A DNA stretch of 64,000 bases from Pachyseris speciosa (Eukaryota; Cnidaria; Anthozoa; Scleractinia; Pachyseridae). The position numbers and the translations under genes were made by a program. Shown one piece after another: positions 34,101-47,600 of the stretch (position 1 is its first letter; each line of letters opens with the position of its first letter). The notes under the pieces are model-generated. The model was not told the DNA's origin and searched no databases. It worked only from the letters and a program-made list of their open reading frames with translations. The stretch is from positions 231,001 to 295,000 of the forward strand of contig JAEMWC010000138.1 of NCBI GenBank assembly GCA_016490735.1. The letters are read 5' to 3'.

Positions 34101-35685
34101 CTTCTTCTTCTTCTTCTTCTTCTTCTTCTTCTTCTTCTTCTTCTTCTTCTGTGACCTCATCTTCTTTTCTCTCATGTTAAGGCCGCAGAAGAATTCTTTA
34201 GTGGCAATGCCTTTTTGAAAAGGAATTTAATCATCCGCCGCGGCAAAATCACTGTTTTGTCTGGCAACTGTATTTGAAGTAGCCGTCGTTCTAGTAGAGT
34301 AGAAACGAATTGATTGTGCAAGGGTTGCCAGAATCATTCGATCGTGCAAATCTTCTGAACAGTTAAATTATAGGCTATGCATTTAGTGTGTAAACGTCTA
34401 ATGTTTTGTTTGATTGAGGTTTTGAAATGATAGGTACGTTTTCACTTCAGGCGCGCAAATGAATGCGGTTTTGATGCTGTTTTGTCAGACTCTTTCTTCT
34501 CAACCGTAACATAAAAGGTTTAGCTTAACTGCTGAATACCAAAGGTATTGAATACCAATACTGAATACCAAAGGTTTAGAGTGGTTTGGTAGCAGCGCCT
34601 TGTACACCGGAATTTTATCAGAAGACGAGGCAACAGTTGAGTAAATAGTATGACAGATAGTACTCCCAGGAAAAAAAGGAACTGATTTAACTTAAGCCAC
34701 ATAGTCAAACCAACATTCGACCCAGAATTTCGAGGGCCAGAGGTTTTTCAGTTTAACTGCAGTCAAGTGTCACCTTCGCTAAAAAATAAAAGGTCGGTTT
34801 AATTTAAGGGGATGTGTCTTAAAGCACACTCGTTAAAATAAGTCCTTTACTTTATTAAGGGAACGTGCTTTATAAAGCTTTAAATCATTTCCATTCTTGC
34901 ATTATCTTATCTTAATATCTTTGTGCTTTAATATTAATGAACCCACAACTGACTAACAATAAGCGTTTTTATATCTGTTAAGCGTTTCAGTTTTGATAGT
35001 TAAACACACTTGTTCGGGAATCACTGTAATTTTAATAGGTTCCTTCCTCTTTTAAATCTTCTTCTATCTCGTACCTTTTTGTTATCTCAAAGCCACAGAA
35101 GAATTCTTTAGTGGCAATTTCTCTTGTGGAAAGTAATTTAATCATCTGTCGCGGCGACATCATTGTTTTTTCTGTACAACTGTATTTGAAGTAGCCGTCG
35201 CTATAGCTGGAGTAAAAACAAACAGATCGTGCGTGGGTTACCAGAATCATTCATTAGATCTTGCAAGGATCGAACAGTTGATTTATAATCTATGTACTCT
35301 CGCGTGTATAAATCTAATGTTTGTTTGATTCCGGTTTTTAAATGATTGGCAAGGTTTCAGTGTAGGGGTGCAAATCAATGCGCCTTTGATGCTGCCTTGT
35401 CAGACTCTTTGTCAACCATAACATAAAAGGTTTAACGCTAAAGATATGAACTTAAAAGAAATTTTAATTAACTTCAATTTCACATAGAAAATTAAAAATA
35501 CAATAGAATAGAACAAACAACGGATAAACTATTGCTACTTATGGAAAGGATAGCTTGCAGCAAAAACTCATGAAAACACCATACATTTCCTTTGAATTTT
35601 ATTCCTTTCGTAAGTTGAGCAGTCTCAGAGCGAACAAGCGCGCAAATTGAAACGTTTTGAATACATTTAGAGGCCATGCTAGTAC
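31120..35685. repeat. Tandem array unit, copy 2 (4566 bp, uninterrupted)
   Basis: This is the best reference for the unit: no transposon insertion, and exactly 4566 bases to the matching point in copy 3. Long stretches are identical to copy 3 by eye (for example 34860-35690 versus 41270-42000). The CTT tract is at about 34062-34149. No exon or domain is recognised on either strand. Confidence 0.85.
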
Positions 35686-38600
35686 AAAATCAATTTATAC
35701 TGTTTAGAAACGCTTCAATAAAAGTAATTCATTCACTAGGGTGGTTATTGCAAGGCCACTTAACTTTCATGCACATGTTATACAGGACGGTTTAAGCTTA
35801 AGATAACGGTTAACTGCACCATCCCATAGCGAAGTTCCAATTTTTTTTCTCTAAAAACACTTCCATGATCTATCGTGGAGATTCTATTTCGCTGGTTCCC
35901 ATCATTATGCCGGTTTCGCCTGTGATCAGCCAAGTGTAATGCATGATTAGGGTTCCGCCGCTGCAGCGTTATACTGGATGCCAGAGGTCGCCGCTTCGCG
36001 ACTCCAACTGTCGCCCCCAACGAGAAAATAACCTCTGACACCCAGGAAACCACAGCGTTGATTCCGGTGTGAAAAATCCAATGAAAATTTGTATTTCCAG
36101 CAACTTTCTAGTGGTTTGAGTCTGTACTAAACATGATGGCCATGTAAACGGAATAAGTGACAGATATTGTCGTGCCACTGTAGTTTAGTGGCCCGATATA
36201 GCGGACGGTCAACGTGGATATAGTCCGCTTCTGCAATCGTAGTGAAACAATTTTGATCTTTATTCCCCTTTTTCTCCATATTGGTTTCTTGCTTAACTTT
36301 AACCGACGATAGCTTGTTTTAACTACAACAATTTTCAATGTAAATAACAAAAATGTGGCCTTTGGATAACCCGCTGAGTTTTCTTTGTTTGTTTTGTTTT
36401 TTGTTTTGTTTTTGTCTTTCCTTTTTTTTTTTTTAATAATCCTTTATGGGCTCCAACCCGGGGGCATTACAAGAGAATAATGCCAAGCGCTTAGCTGCGC
36501 TAAGGCAATCTGTGCACGCGTTATATCGGCTACAAATACTTGCCATATAATAATAACTTATATAACTTACATTCTTATTTCAATCAACTGAAAGTCACTT
36601 CTGTCCCGCGCAGAGCTGGTGAATAGTAGAACTGTGCACATAAATTTCAAGTGCCGCAAACGAGTATTGATGATCACAAAATCTTTTAAAAATCAATTCA
36701 CTGTTTAGAAACCCCTCAGTAAAACAAGGTAACTTATTTAACTGGTTATTCGAAGGCCAATTAGTGTTAATTCAAAAGTCATAAGAGGAGGTTCAAAGAA
36801 TCCCTCTTTTGAAAACTGCTTTAAAACCTAAATTTAAGCTTAAGATAACGGTTAACTGTCCCATCTGACAACGAGGTTTCATTTTTTTTTTTCTAAATAC
36901 ACTTCCTTGATTTGTCGAGAACGTTCTAACAGATAATAAAATATTTCGCTTGTTTCCATCATTATCCCGGTTTCTCCTGTGATCAGCTAAGTGTAATACG
37001 TAATCAGGGTACCGCCGCTACAGCGTTGATTCCTTGAAAATTCAAATAGACGTTTGTATATCCAGCAACTATCATGTCGTTTGAGTCTTTACTAAACATG
37101 AAGGCCATGTAAGCGGCATAAGTGATACAGATAGTATTGTATCGCTGTTGTATTATGGTGCTTTTACCGCGATAACAAATTAATACAGCTATTGTCGCTG
37201 AGCAGCTATCTGCAACCATAGTGGTCTTAGCTCTCTGTCACCTTCCAACAGAGAACACACGTCTGAAATATCTCTGCTACTTACCTCTGAAGTTAATAAG
37301 CTTCAACAGTAAGACGTGATCTCAGTAACGCCTGTAATAACTACACAATTATCATTTCACTGACAAAGTGTTTTGAGGCGGGCAGATGGAAAGATACTTT
37401 ATATTACAGGCCAAAACAACTTTCCCCATGTCGTTTATTTATACATTCATTGAATCAGAAATGTCTTCCCTCCTGCAAGAGTGGTTTATATTTCCTAAAG
37501 TACGGTAAGAATTCTGATTAGCCGTTTTATATCTATCAGTATTTGGATTGCCGACAAGTATTAAACTAGATGTCTTTGTTGCCAAATATTTATTGCCTTT
37601 GTTTTTTTCTTGTTTTTCTGAGGTCAGTCGTATTTCATAGCTTGTAACAGTAACATTATTAATTAAGTTCCACACACCTTAAACATAACGAGGTTTCTTG
37701 TTCGGCGAATCACTAAAGTTTGGTCAAACACATAAACAAGCCGGTATACTACCCTTCCAGAAGTAAAATTAAATCACATGCAATAACCAATGTACATTTT
37801 CACTTTTAGCAGTTGACTAAGAATCTTCATTATATAAAGTATATTATTGACTTCCAAAAACCTTTTTATTAACCAGGGGTTTAAAGATCAAGGGGTTATT
37901 CCTCTGGGCAACTCAAAAAAATTAAGAGCACGTTTCCCAGCTCCGTGCAAAGGAGATCTGATTTTCAATTAATTGGTACTCATAGCTGATTATCTGATAC
38001 TTCAAGTTACTTATAATCACTATTATTACAGAAAAAGTTATAACATCTAGATCAGTGGATTTTAAGAGTAACTAGTATGGGGAAGTATGATTATAAATAT
38101 CTCTTTAAAAATTGATGTATTTCTGCTCCAATTTCAACTCTTTGTGTAACGAAAACAAAACAACACTGATACACATCTTTTTCCAACTTTAGCTCCTAGA
38201 CAAAAAATTGACATGGTTGATAGCAAACCCAGCAGGAGGGATTTAATTTATTATAAGCCATTTAGCCAAAGCGGGCGTGCTTTTTGAAGCTAGATATGAT
38301 TGCCCTTTTTCTATTGTCTTGTCTTTATGTTTTATATTTTAATATTCATTAAGCCACAATTTCAAGAATGTTAAATTAAAGGCACAGAGGAGTCGTTTCC
38401 TGGCACCGCCTTTTGTACACCTTAATTTAATTAGAAGAGGCGGCGACTAGAGTAATTGGTATTACGGATAACAAACCCAGCATGAACCAACAGCGAAACC
38501 GGCGTTCGACCCAGAATCTCGAGGGCGAGAGGTTTGTCAGCTGAACTATGGTCAAGTGTTACCCTCGTTCAACAAACACACTTGTTGGGTCATTGTAAAA

Positions 38601-38841
38601 ATTTAATAGGTTCTTTCTTCTTTCTTTCTTCTTCTTCTTCTTCTTCTTCTTCTTCTTGTTCTTCTTCTTCTTCTTCTTCTTCTTCTTCTTCTTCTTCTTC
38701 TTCTTCTTCTGTGACCTCTTCTTCTTTTCTCTCATGTTAAGGCCACAGAAGAATTCTTTAGTGGCAATGCCTTTTTGAAAAGGAATTTAATCATCCGCCG
38801 CGGCAAAATCACTGTTTTGTCTGGCAACTGTATTTGAAGTA

Positions 38842-39217
38842 AGGGTACATATGAATGTTGTGCCGCGTAGCACTAGGAACACAAATAGTGGAATAGAGAA
38901 TTAACTCTAAAGTGTAAATTAAAGTTCTACTTAAACCCATGAATAACCCACTGGGCGTTAGCCCTAGTAAAGGGAAACAGGGAACCACACGAGGCAAAGA
39001 AAAAATCTTTTGACCTCGGTGGGAATCGAACCCACGACCTCCGGATTAGATCTAATCCGGAGGTCGTGGGTTCGATTCCCACCGAGGTCAAAAGATTTTT
39101 TCTTTGCCTCGTGTGGTTCCCTGTTTCCCTTTACTAGGGCTAACGCCCAGTGGGTTATTCATGGGTTTAAGTAGCACTTTAATTTACACTTTAGAGTTAA
39201 TTCTCTATTCCACTATT
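38842..39217. mobile_element. Inverted-dimer tRNA-SINE with 13-bp target duplication
   Basis: Within array copy 3, TGTATTTGAAGTA flanks the insert at 38829-38841 and 39218-39230. It is present once at the empty site in the other copies. The insert is palindromic from 38881 to 39220 (arms of 170 bases, one mismatch seen), centred at 39050.5 on AGATCT of the tRNA-like anticodon loop. Each arm is half a tRNA head plus the SINE tail in opposite orientations. The left arm ends with the SINE 3' end (AGGGTACATATGAATG inverse). A 13-bp duplication fits LINE-driven target-primed insertion. Confidence 0.85.
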
Positions 39218-39890
39218 TGTATTTGAAGTAGCCGTCGTTCTAGTAGAGTAGAAACGAATTGATTGTGCAAGGGTTGCCAGAATCATTCGATGGTGCAAAT
39301 CTTCTGAACAGTTAAATTATAGGCTATGCATTTAGTGTGTAAACGTCTAATGTTTTGTTTGATTGAGGTTTTGAAATGATAGGTACGTTTTCACTTCAGG
39401 CGCGCAAATAAATGCGGTTTTGATGCTGTTTTGTCAGACTCTTTCTTCTCAACCGTAACATAAAAGGTTTAGCTTAACTGCTGAATACCAAAGGTATTGA
39501 ATACCAATACTGAATACCAAAGGTTTAGAGTGGTTTGGTAGCAGCGCCTTGTACACCGGAATTTTATCAGAAGACGAGGCAACAGTTGAGTAAATAGTAT
39601 GACAGATAGTACTCCCAGGAAAAAAAGGAACTGATTTAACTTAAGCCACATAGTCAAACCAACATTCGACCCAGAATTTCGAGGGCCAGAGGTTTTTCAG
39701 TTTAACTGCAGTCAAGTGTCACCTTCGCTAAAAAATAAAAGGTCGGTTTAATTTAAGGGGATGTGTCTTAAAGCACACTCGTTAAAATAAGTCCTTTACT
39801 TTATTAAGGGAACGTGCTTTATAAAGCTTTAAATCATTTCCATTCTTGCATTATCTTATCTTAATATCTTTGTGCTTTAATATTAATGAA

Positions 39891-41246
39891 TAATGGCAAG
39901 TTGGAAAATCCGGAATCCGGAATTTCCACGGAATTCCGGCGGAATTCCGGCGGAATTTTCTGGACTGTTTTTTTTTACTCAAAGTGATTGAAGATACTCC
40001 GAATATACTCCGAAGATTTTCCGATGACTGTACGAACTCGGAATATACTCCGAAGATCATCCGGGGATTGCCGAAGATCCCTGAAGAGCAATTGAACCGC
40101 TGAAGAGTGATGGCGGACATAGTCGGACACTTCCAAAGATTTTCCGAAGATTGCACGAACTCCGAATATACGGCGTAATAAACAGCAAATCATACGTCAG
40201 AATAAAGGTTAACATGAAGACCGGCATTGGAAGTGAGATCTCCGTAACCAGAACCCGGAATCCCGAATTTTGTGAAGTCTGATTGTTTTACTCAAAATGA
40301 TTGATCAGCCAATGAAGATATTCCGAATATAATCCGAAGATCATCCGGCGATTGTCGAAGTCAGCCGAAGAGGGATGCCGCACATGGTCGGTTGCGAAGT
40401 GCAGTTGTTTCTCTAACTTTTTCTCAATAGCGGTCAAGAGCGGCTAAAGTTCACCTAAGTCAGTAATCCTTTCTGCCAAGGTGAACCCTAAGTAGTGATG
40501 ACTGTCCAAAATTAAAATTTGGAATGAAAACGGGGCGACAAAAGGTTCCTGTTCGTTCGACACGTCGTGAATCACGACTGTAGTGTGCAGTACACGTGTG
40601 TAAATCAATCATGTTAGGGGCCGACCATTTAACTCTTGAGGGGGCCAGTAGGTGATTTCTGGTCAGCAAGATTTTTTTTTTCTAGCAACCTAGTGGGCAG
40701 GATATTTTTTCCCTTCCTGCTGTATTTTTTTTTTCTATTAAAGAGAAACTCACTGTCAAAATTCCGTGCAACTTAAATAGAAATATTCATAAGAAAATAG
40801 ACCCGTCTAATCAAATATTTGACAACGCAAACTCTTTTTAAAAATTCCAGTATTCTTCACAAGTCTCTGGCATGTCTGACATGTCTGGCATCCCTCTTCG
40901 GCGGTCCAGTAGTCCTTCAGGGAACTTCAGCTGATTTCAGCTATCCTCGGATGATCTTCGCCGTATATTCGGAGCTCGTGCAATCTTCGGAAAACCTTCG
41001 GGAGTGTCCGAATATGTCCGCCATCTCTCTTCAGCGGTTCAATTGCTCTTCAGGGATCTTCGGCTGACTTCGGCAATCTCCAGATGATCTTCGGAGTATA
41101 TTCCGAGTTCGTATAGTCATCGGAAAATCTTCGGAGTATATTCGGAGTATCTTCAATCACTTTGAGTAAAAAAAAAAACAGTCCAGAAAATTCCGCCGGA
41201 ATTCCGCCGGAATTCCGTGGAAATTCCGGATTCCTGATTTTCCAAC
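39891..41246. mobile_element. 1.36-kb foldback element with 8-bp direct repeats
   Basis: TTAATGAA lies at both sides (39883-39890, 41247-41254) and once in the uninterrupted array copies. The ends are inverted: AAGTTGGAAAATCCGGAATCC and its inverse GGATTCCTGATTTTCCAACTT, followed by a GGAATTCCGGCGGAATTC block. Inverted similarity extends inward about 280 bases through CCGAAGATCATCCGG-type repeats. There is no transposase. The 8-bp duplication would fit a hAT-type origin, but the left tip has about 9 extra bases and the assignment is tentative. Confidence 0.7.
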
Positions 41247-43140
41247 TTAATGAACCCACAACTGACTAACAATAAGCGTTTTTATATCTGTTAAGCGTTT
41301 CAGTTTTGATAGTTAAACACACTTGTTCGGTAATCACTGTAATTTTAATAGGTTCCTTCCTCTTTTAAATCTTCTTCTATCTCGTACCTTTTCGTTATCT
41401 CAAAGCCACAGAAGAATTCTTTAGTGGCAATTTCTCTTGTGGAAAGTAATTTAATCATCTGTCGCGGCGACATCATTGTTTTTTCTGTACAACTGTATTT
41501 GAAGTAGCCGTCGCTATAGCTGGAGTAAAAACAAACAGATCGTGCGTGGGTTACCAGAATCATTCATTAGATCTTGCAAGGATCGAACAGTTGATTTATA
41601 ATCTATGTACTCTCGCGTGTATAAATCTAATGTTTGTTTGATTCCGGTTTTTAAATGATTGGCAAGGTTTCAGTGTAGGGGTGCAAATCAATGCGCCTTT
41701 GATGCTGCCTTGTCAGACTCTTTGTCAACCATAACATAAAAGGTTTAACGCTAAAGATATGAACTTAAAAGAAATTTTAATTAACTTCAATTTCACATAG
41801 AAAATTAAAAATACAATAGAATAGAACAAACAACGGATAAACTATTGCTACTTATGGAAAGGATAGCTTGCAGCAAAAACTCATGAAAACACCATACATT
41901 TCCTTTGAATTTTATTCCTTTCGTAAGTTGAGCAGTCTCAGAGCGAACAAGCGCGCAAATTGAAACGTTTTGAATACATTTAGAGGCCATGCTAGTACAA
42001 AATCAATTTATACTGTTTAGAAACGCTTCAATAAAAGTAATTCATTCACTAGGGTGGTTATTGCAAGGCCACTTAACTTTCATGCACATGTTATACAGGA
42101 CGGTTTAAGCTTAAGATAACGGTTAACTGCACCATCCCATAGCGAAGTTCCAATTTTTTTTCTCTAAAAACACTTCCATGATCTATCGTGGAGATTCTAT
42201 TTCGCTGGTTCCCATCATTATGCCGGTTTCGCCTGTGATCAGCCAAGTATAATACATGATTAGGGTTCCACCGCTGCAGCGTTATCCTGGATGCCAGAGA
42301 TCGCCGCTTCGCGACTCCAACTGTCGCCCCCAACGAGAAAATAACCTCTGACACCCAGGGAACCACAGCGTTGATTCCGGTGTGAAAATTCCAATGAAAA
42401 TTTGTATTTCCAGCAACTTTCTAGTGGTTTGAGTCTGTACTAAACATGATGGCCATGTAAACGGAATAAGTGACAGATATTGTCGTGCCACTGTAGTTTA
42501 GTGGCCCGATATAGCGGACGGTCAACGTGGATATAGTCCGCTTCTGCAATCATAGTGAAACAAATTTGATCTTTATTCCCCTTTTTCTCCATATTGGTTA
42601 CTTGCTTTAACTCCGACGATAGCTTGTTTTAACTACAGCAATTTTCAATGTAAATAACAAAAATGTGGCCTTTGGATAACCCGCTGAGTTTTGTTTGTTG
42701 GTTTTGTTTTTTGTTTTGTTTTTGTCTTTCCTTTTCTTTTTCAAATAATCCTTTATGGGCTCCTACCCGGGGGCATTACAAGAGAATAATGCCAAGCGCT
42801 TAGCTGCGCGAAGGCAATCTGTGCACGTGTTATATCGGCTACAAACACTTGCCATATAATAATAACTTATATAACTTACATTCTTATTTCAATCAACTGA
42901 AAGTCACTTCTGCTCCGCGCCGAGCTGGTGAATAGTAGAACTGTGCACATAAATTTCAAGTGCCGCAAACGAGTATTGATGATCACAAAATCTTTTAAAA
43001 ATCAATTCACTGTTTAGAAATCCCTCAGTAAAACAAGGTAACTTATTTAAGTGGCTATTCGAAGGCCAATTAATGTTAATTCAAAAGTCATAAGAGGAGG
43101 TTCAAAGAATCCCGCTTTTGAAAACTGCTTTAAAACCTAA

Positions 43141-43436
43141 GGCCCCGTTTATATGGAGAAAAGTTGTCCCGGGCAAGAGGGTCACCCTCCCAGCCGAGTC
43201 AACTTTAGCGAGCGTTTATATGAGAAAAAATTGACCCTTTTACCCGAGCCAGCAGCACTCGCGCATGCTCTGATTGTCTCACCTTGACCCGAGTTGATCC
43301 GGCTAGGCGTGCCAAAGTGTTTATATGGAGAAAAGTTGGCTCGGCTAGGCGAGCCAAAGTGTTTATATGGAGAAAAGTTGGCTCGGCTAGGAGGGTGACC
43401 CTACCATCGAAAGAGGGTGACCCGGCTAGGAGGGTC

Positions 43437-43472
<36 letters not shown>

Positions 43473-43587
43473 CAACGGTTCGCCAAGTTTTGTAAGGAAA
43501 TGTAGGAAAAATTGGCTCGCCCAGGGTAGCTCGGGTAGGCGGGTGACCCTTCTACCCGGGACAACTTTTCTTCATATAAACGGGGCC
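43141..43587. mobile_element. MITE with TAA target duplication
   Basis: The terminal inverted repeat is GGCCCCGTTTATATGGAGAA at the left and TTCATATAAACGGGGCC at the right. TAA lies on both sides (43138-43140, 43588-43590); the empty site in copies 2 and 3 has it once. Internally the GTTTATATGGAGAAAAGTTG / GCTCGGCTAGG unit is tandemly repeated about 47 bases apart. A 3-bp TWA-type duplication fits PIF/Harbinger-derived MITEs. Its open frame is only repeat translation. Confidence 0.8.
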
Positions 43588-44185
43588 TAACTTTAAGCTT
43601 AAGATAACGGTTAACTGTCCCATCTGACAACGAGGTTTCATTTTTTTTTCTAAATACACTTCCTTGATTTGTCGAGAACGTTCTAACAGATAACAAAATA
43701 TTTCGCTTGTTTCCATCATTATCCCGGTTTCGCTTGTGATCAGCCAAGTGTAATACGTAATCAGGGTACCGCCGCTACAGCGTTGATTCCTTGAAAATTC
43801 AAATAGACGTTTGTATATCCAGCAACTATCGTGTCGTTTGAGTCTTTACTAAACATGAAGGCCATGTAAGCGGCACAAGTGATACAGATAGTATTGTGTC
43901 GCTGTTGTATTATGGTGCTTTTACCGCGATAACAAATTAATACAGCTATTGTCGCTGAGCAGCTATCTGCAACCATAGTGGTTTTAGCTCTCTGTCACCT
44001 TCCAACAGAGAACACACGTCTGAAATATCTCTGCTACTTACCTCTGAAGTTAATAAGCTTCAACAGTAAGACGTGATCTCAGTAACGCCTGTAATAACTA
44101 CACAATTATCATTTCACTGACAAAGTGTTTTGAGGCGGGCAGATGGAAAGATACTTTATATTACAGGCCAAAACAACTTTCCCCA

Positions 44186-44611
44186 TGTCGCGCTCCCAAC
44201 TCTGTAAGTGGTTAGGGTCAGGATACGCCGCTTTAACCAAGTGCCACAATTCTTACATTTACTGCGGTTTATTGAACAACCTCGCTGACAATATTTGCTC
44301 TCATGACACGTGGTGGGAAAACTACAATCACAATAATCGAATATACAATCAGCTACAGAGAAAAGACTAAGGAAAACGAAACGAAAATAATTACTTACAC
44401 TGTCCACCTCCTAGCTCGATGGGGTAAGAAAGATCTGGATCATTACTTCACTCAGAGTAGACGATTATCTTAATCAACGTTCTAATAATACTCCTAAAGC
44501 AAGTCTCTGTGGCGTGGCCAAGTGAAGGCTCCGATTACGTGTACAATCTTTTTGTTAGTAGGTTAGTAATTAATTAAATGATAGAACGGAAATAGCGTGA
44601 CGTGCGTTACA
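44186..44611 (-). repeat. BEL/Pao 3' LTR
   Basis: 426 bases, TG...CA ends. Compared by eye with the right LTR, only one difference was seen (GTGTACAATC here, GTGTAAAATC at about 51517). Confidence 0.9.
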
Positions 44612-44658
44612 CTCCTCGCCCAAGGATCAAACTGAGATCCTTGCTATAACTAATAATG

Positions 44659-47600
44659 TCAGTCGGCCTTAGCGGGCGGAGAGTCGTCAGAGGGGACCAA
44701 TAATACTAGTGAACTGATGGGCCGCTCGTATGTCCTTCTCTGTCCATCTCTGCAAACCAACACTGACGCCTTCCTCACTCTTCCATCTCCACTCCTTTTC
44801 GCTTGTACCACCCTGCCCAATGGCCAGTTGTTTCTGTGGGCTTCGTCGTCCTTCATCAAGACAACGTCTCCGACACTTAGGTTTCGGCATTCTTGGTTCC
44901 ACTTTGTCCTTACTTGCAAGTCCTGGAGGTACTCTCGTCTCCACCTCGTCCAGAACTGTTCGGCTAGATATTGGACTCTTCTCCATCTCCGTCGGGCGTA
45001 GGCATCCTGTGCGATGAACTTGCCTGGGAGAGGACCTAATGGGCGAGTCTTCTGTGTCAGCAGCATGGATGGTGTTAAGGGTAGTGGCTCGTCAACATCG
45101 GACGGAACGGCCGTGATAGGGCGGGAGTTTACTATGGCAGTAACCTCAGACATGAAGGTAACGAGCAGCTCGTGGGTCAATTTCTGCGTTCCTACCTCTA
45201 GCAGCATGGCATTGAGGATGCGCCGGATTGTGCCTATTTGTCGCTCCCAAACACCACCGAAATGGGACGCATGAGGTGGGTTGAACTGCCATTTACATCC
45301 TTGCTTGGATAGGTATCTCTCCACTGACTCCTTATTCATTTCTGCCAAGGCTTTGTCCAGCTCGGTCTTCGCACCCACAAAATTGCTACCTCGGTCGCAC
45401 CTTAGAAGGAGAGCAGGTCCTCGCAGGGAAAGGAAGCGTCTCAGAGCACAAATAAATGAACTGGCATCCATTGTCGCCAGGAGCTCGATGTGGATTGCTC
45501 TACTGGTCAGACACGTGAAAACAAGTCCCCAGCGTTTTGAGTCGGCAACTCCTCCTCTGGTTTTCCTTGTTTGTACTGACCATGGTCCGAATACGTCGAA
45601 CCCTACGTTGGTGAAGGGGGGCCCAACTTCTGCCCTGTCAGGGGGTAGATCTGCCATTTTCTGATCCAGTAGGGGACCTCGTAGCTTCTTGCACGTAACG
45701 CACGAACGAATCAGGCCTGAAACGGCCGCGTGACCGCCTACGAGCCAGTATCCGGCATTTCGCAGTGTTCCATGGGTGATCTGACGACCCTGATAGTGTA
45801 CTTCTTCATGGTAATGTTGCAATATCAGCTTTGATACGTGGTGCCGTTTAGGTAAGACCAGTGGGTGCTTCTCGTCCGAACTCAGGTTGGTCTGGCGAAG
45901 GCGGCCGCCTACTCTCAGTAGTCCGGCATCGTCAACGTAGGGGTCTAGCCGGTAGAGACTTAACTTTTTCAAAGACTTCTTTCTCGCTTTGGCACCGCTG
46001 CGGCCGTCATTGTTTTCTGGGATACTTCGCGACATCACGCCAAACTCTTTCTCAAAGGCTTCATTCTGGACTGCCTTGATGATAATCGTGGTTGCTTGAG
46101 CAATTATTTCGGATGATCGGTGACTGTGATGCTGTGATGGGTTGTTCTCTGTTTTTCTTTTCTTTAACGACTTCGCCTTTGCTATAAGCACAGCAATGGC
46201 CTGTCTCAGAGAAGACCAAGATGAAAATCTCTTAAATCTCTCCGTTCCGAGAGTAGGGGACTCCGACAGCATGACACTTGTTGCGCGAGATTTCAGCTCT
46301 TTTCGAACTTCCGGGTCATCTTTAATTAGCTTTGCTTGTTCTTCGCCACGTGTAGTAGCGTCTTTGGCATTTCGCAGGAACTCGGGACCGTTTATCCAGT
46401 CGGACTCCATGAGGCGTTTTGGCTGTAAGCCACGTGTACCCAGATCGGCGGGATTGTTGGCACTCTCAACGTACCTCCACTGGTCGGGGGTCGATATCTT
46501 GCGAATAATCTGGACGCGATTCGCTACATAGATATGGAATCTCCTGCTCTCGTTACAGATGTAGCCGAGGACAACCCTAGAGTCGGTGTAGAACACTGCC
46601 TTCGATATCGGAATATGTAATTCCTTCGTGACTTTGTCTGCTGCCTGAACTGCCAGCACGGCTCCACAGAGTTCAAGTCGTGGGATACTGGTGGGGTTGG
46701 TTGGCGCGACTTTGGCCTGGCCAAATACAAGGGATACAGCCACATCGCCGGCGCTGTTAAACAGACGGAGGTAAACGGCTGCTCCAATTGCTTTCTGGCT
46801 TGCGTCTGAAAATACGTGCAGTTCGGCCCTTATGGATGGGCCGAACTCTCTCGGATGATAGCACCGCTGTATGGAGACTTTCTGGAGGTCTGAGAGCCCG
46901 TTCTTCCAGCATTGCCATTCACTTGCTAGTCCCTCTGGAAGTGGGTCGTCCCATCCTAGGGGTTCAGCTGTTGTTGTCCTCTTGCCCATTGCCACTAGCT
47001 GTTGGAGCAAGAGCCTCCCCTCCAGAAGGACTGGTGCGGCTAGTCCGAGGGGGTCGTAAATCGAGTTCACCAGTGCTTGGACTCCACGTCGTGTGAACGG
47101 TCTATCGGGCACTGACACCTTGTAGGTGAACGTATCTGACTCCAAATCCCAAAATACACCGAGGGAGCGCTGAGCTGGCAACTCGTCGTGACGCAGATCC
47201 AAGCTGCGGATGTCCTTCGCAAGATCTTCTGTCGGGAAGGCTTCCATTACGGTCACGGAGTTTGACACCACTTTATGCAGTCTCAGGTTTGCAGTGGCGA
47301 GAGCTGCTTGTGTGTCTGACACTAGTTTGATGATCTCGTCTGCGGTCGGTCGGGAAACCAAACCGTCGTCGACGTAAAAGTTCCTTTGCACGAAATCCTT
47401 CACTCCATGATCGAACTCCTCGCCGTCTTCTACTGTTCTTCTCAGACCATAGGTAGCCACTGCGGGGCTTGGTCCGTTCCCGAACAGGTGGACTGTCATC
47501 CTATGCTCCACGATGGGTTTTGAAGGGTCGTTGTCCTTAAACCACAAGAAGCGCAGGAAGTCTCGATGCCTTGGTGCCACGTGAAATGAATGGAACATTC

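Larger units (their letters stand above)
35686..41998. repeat. Tandem array unit, copy 3 (with two insertions)
   Basis: The unit is expanded to 6313 bases by a SINE inverted dimer (38842-39217) and a foldback element (39891-41246). Removing them and their target duplications restores about 4.56 kb. There is a small deletion near 37898 (a GAATGAAATATCTCG-type segment missing relative to copy 2). The CTT tract at 38619-38710 is interrupted by one G. Confidence 0.85.
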
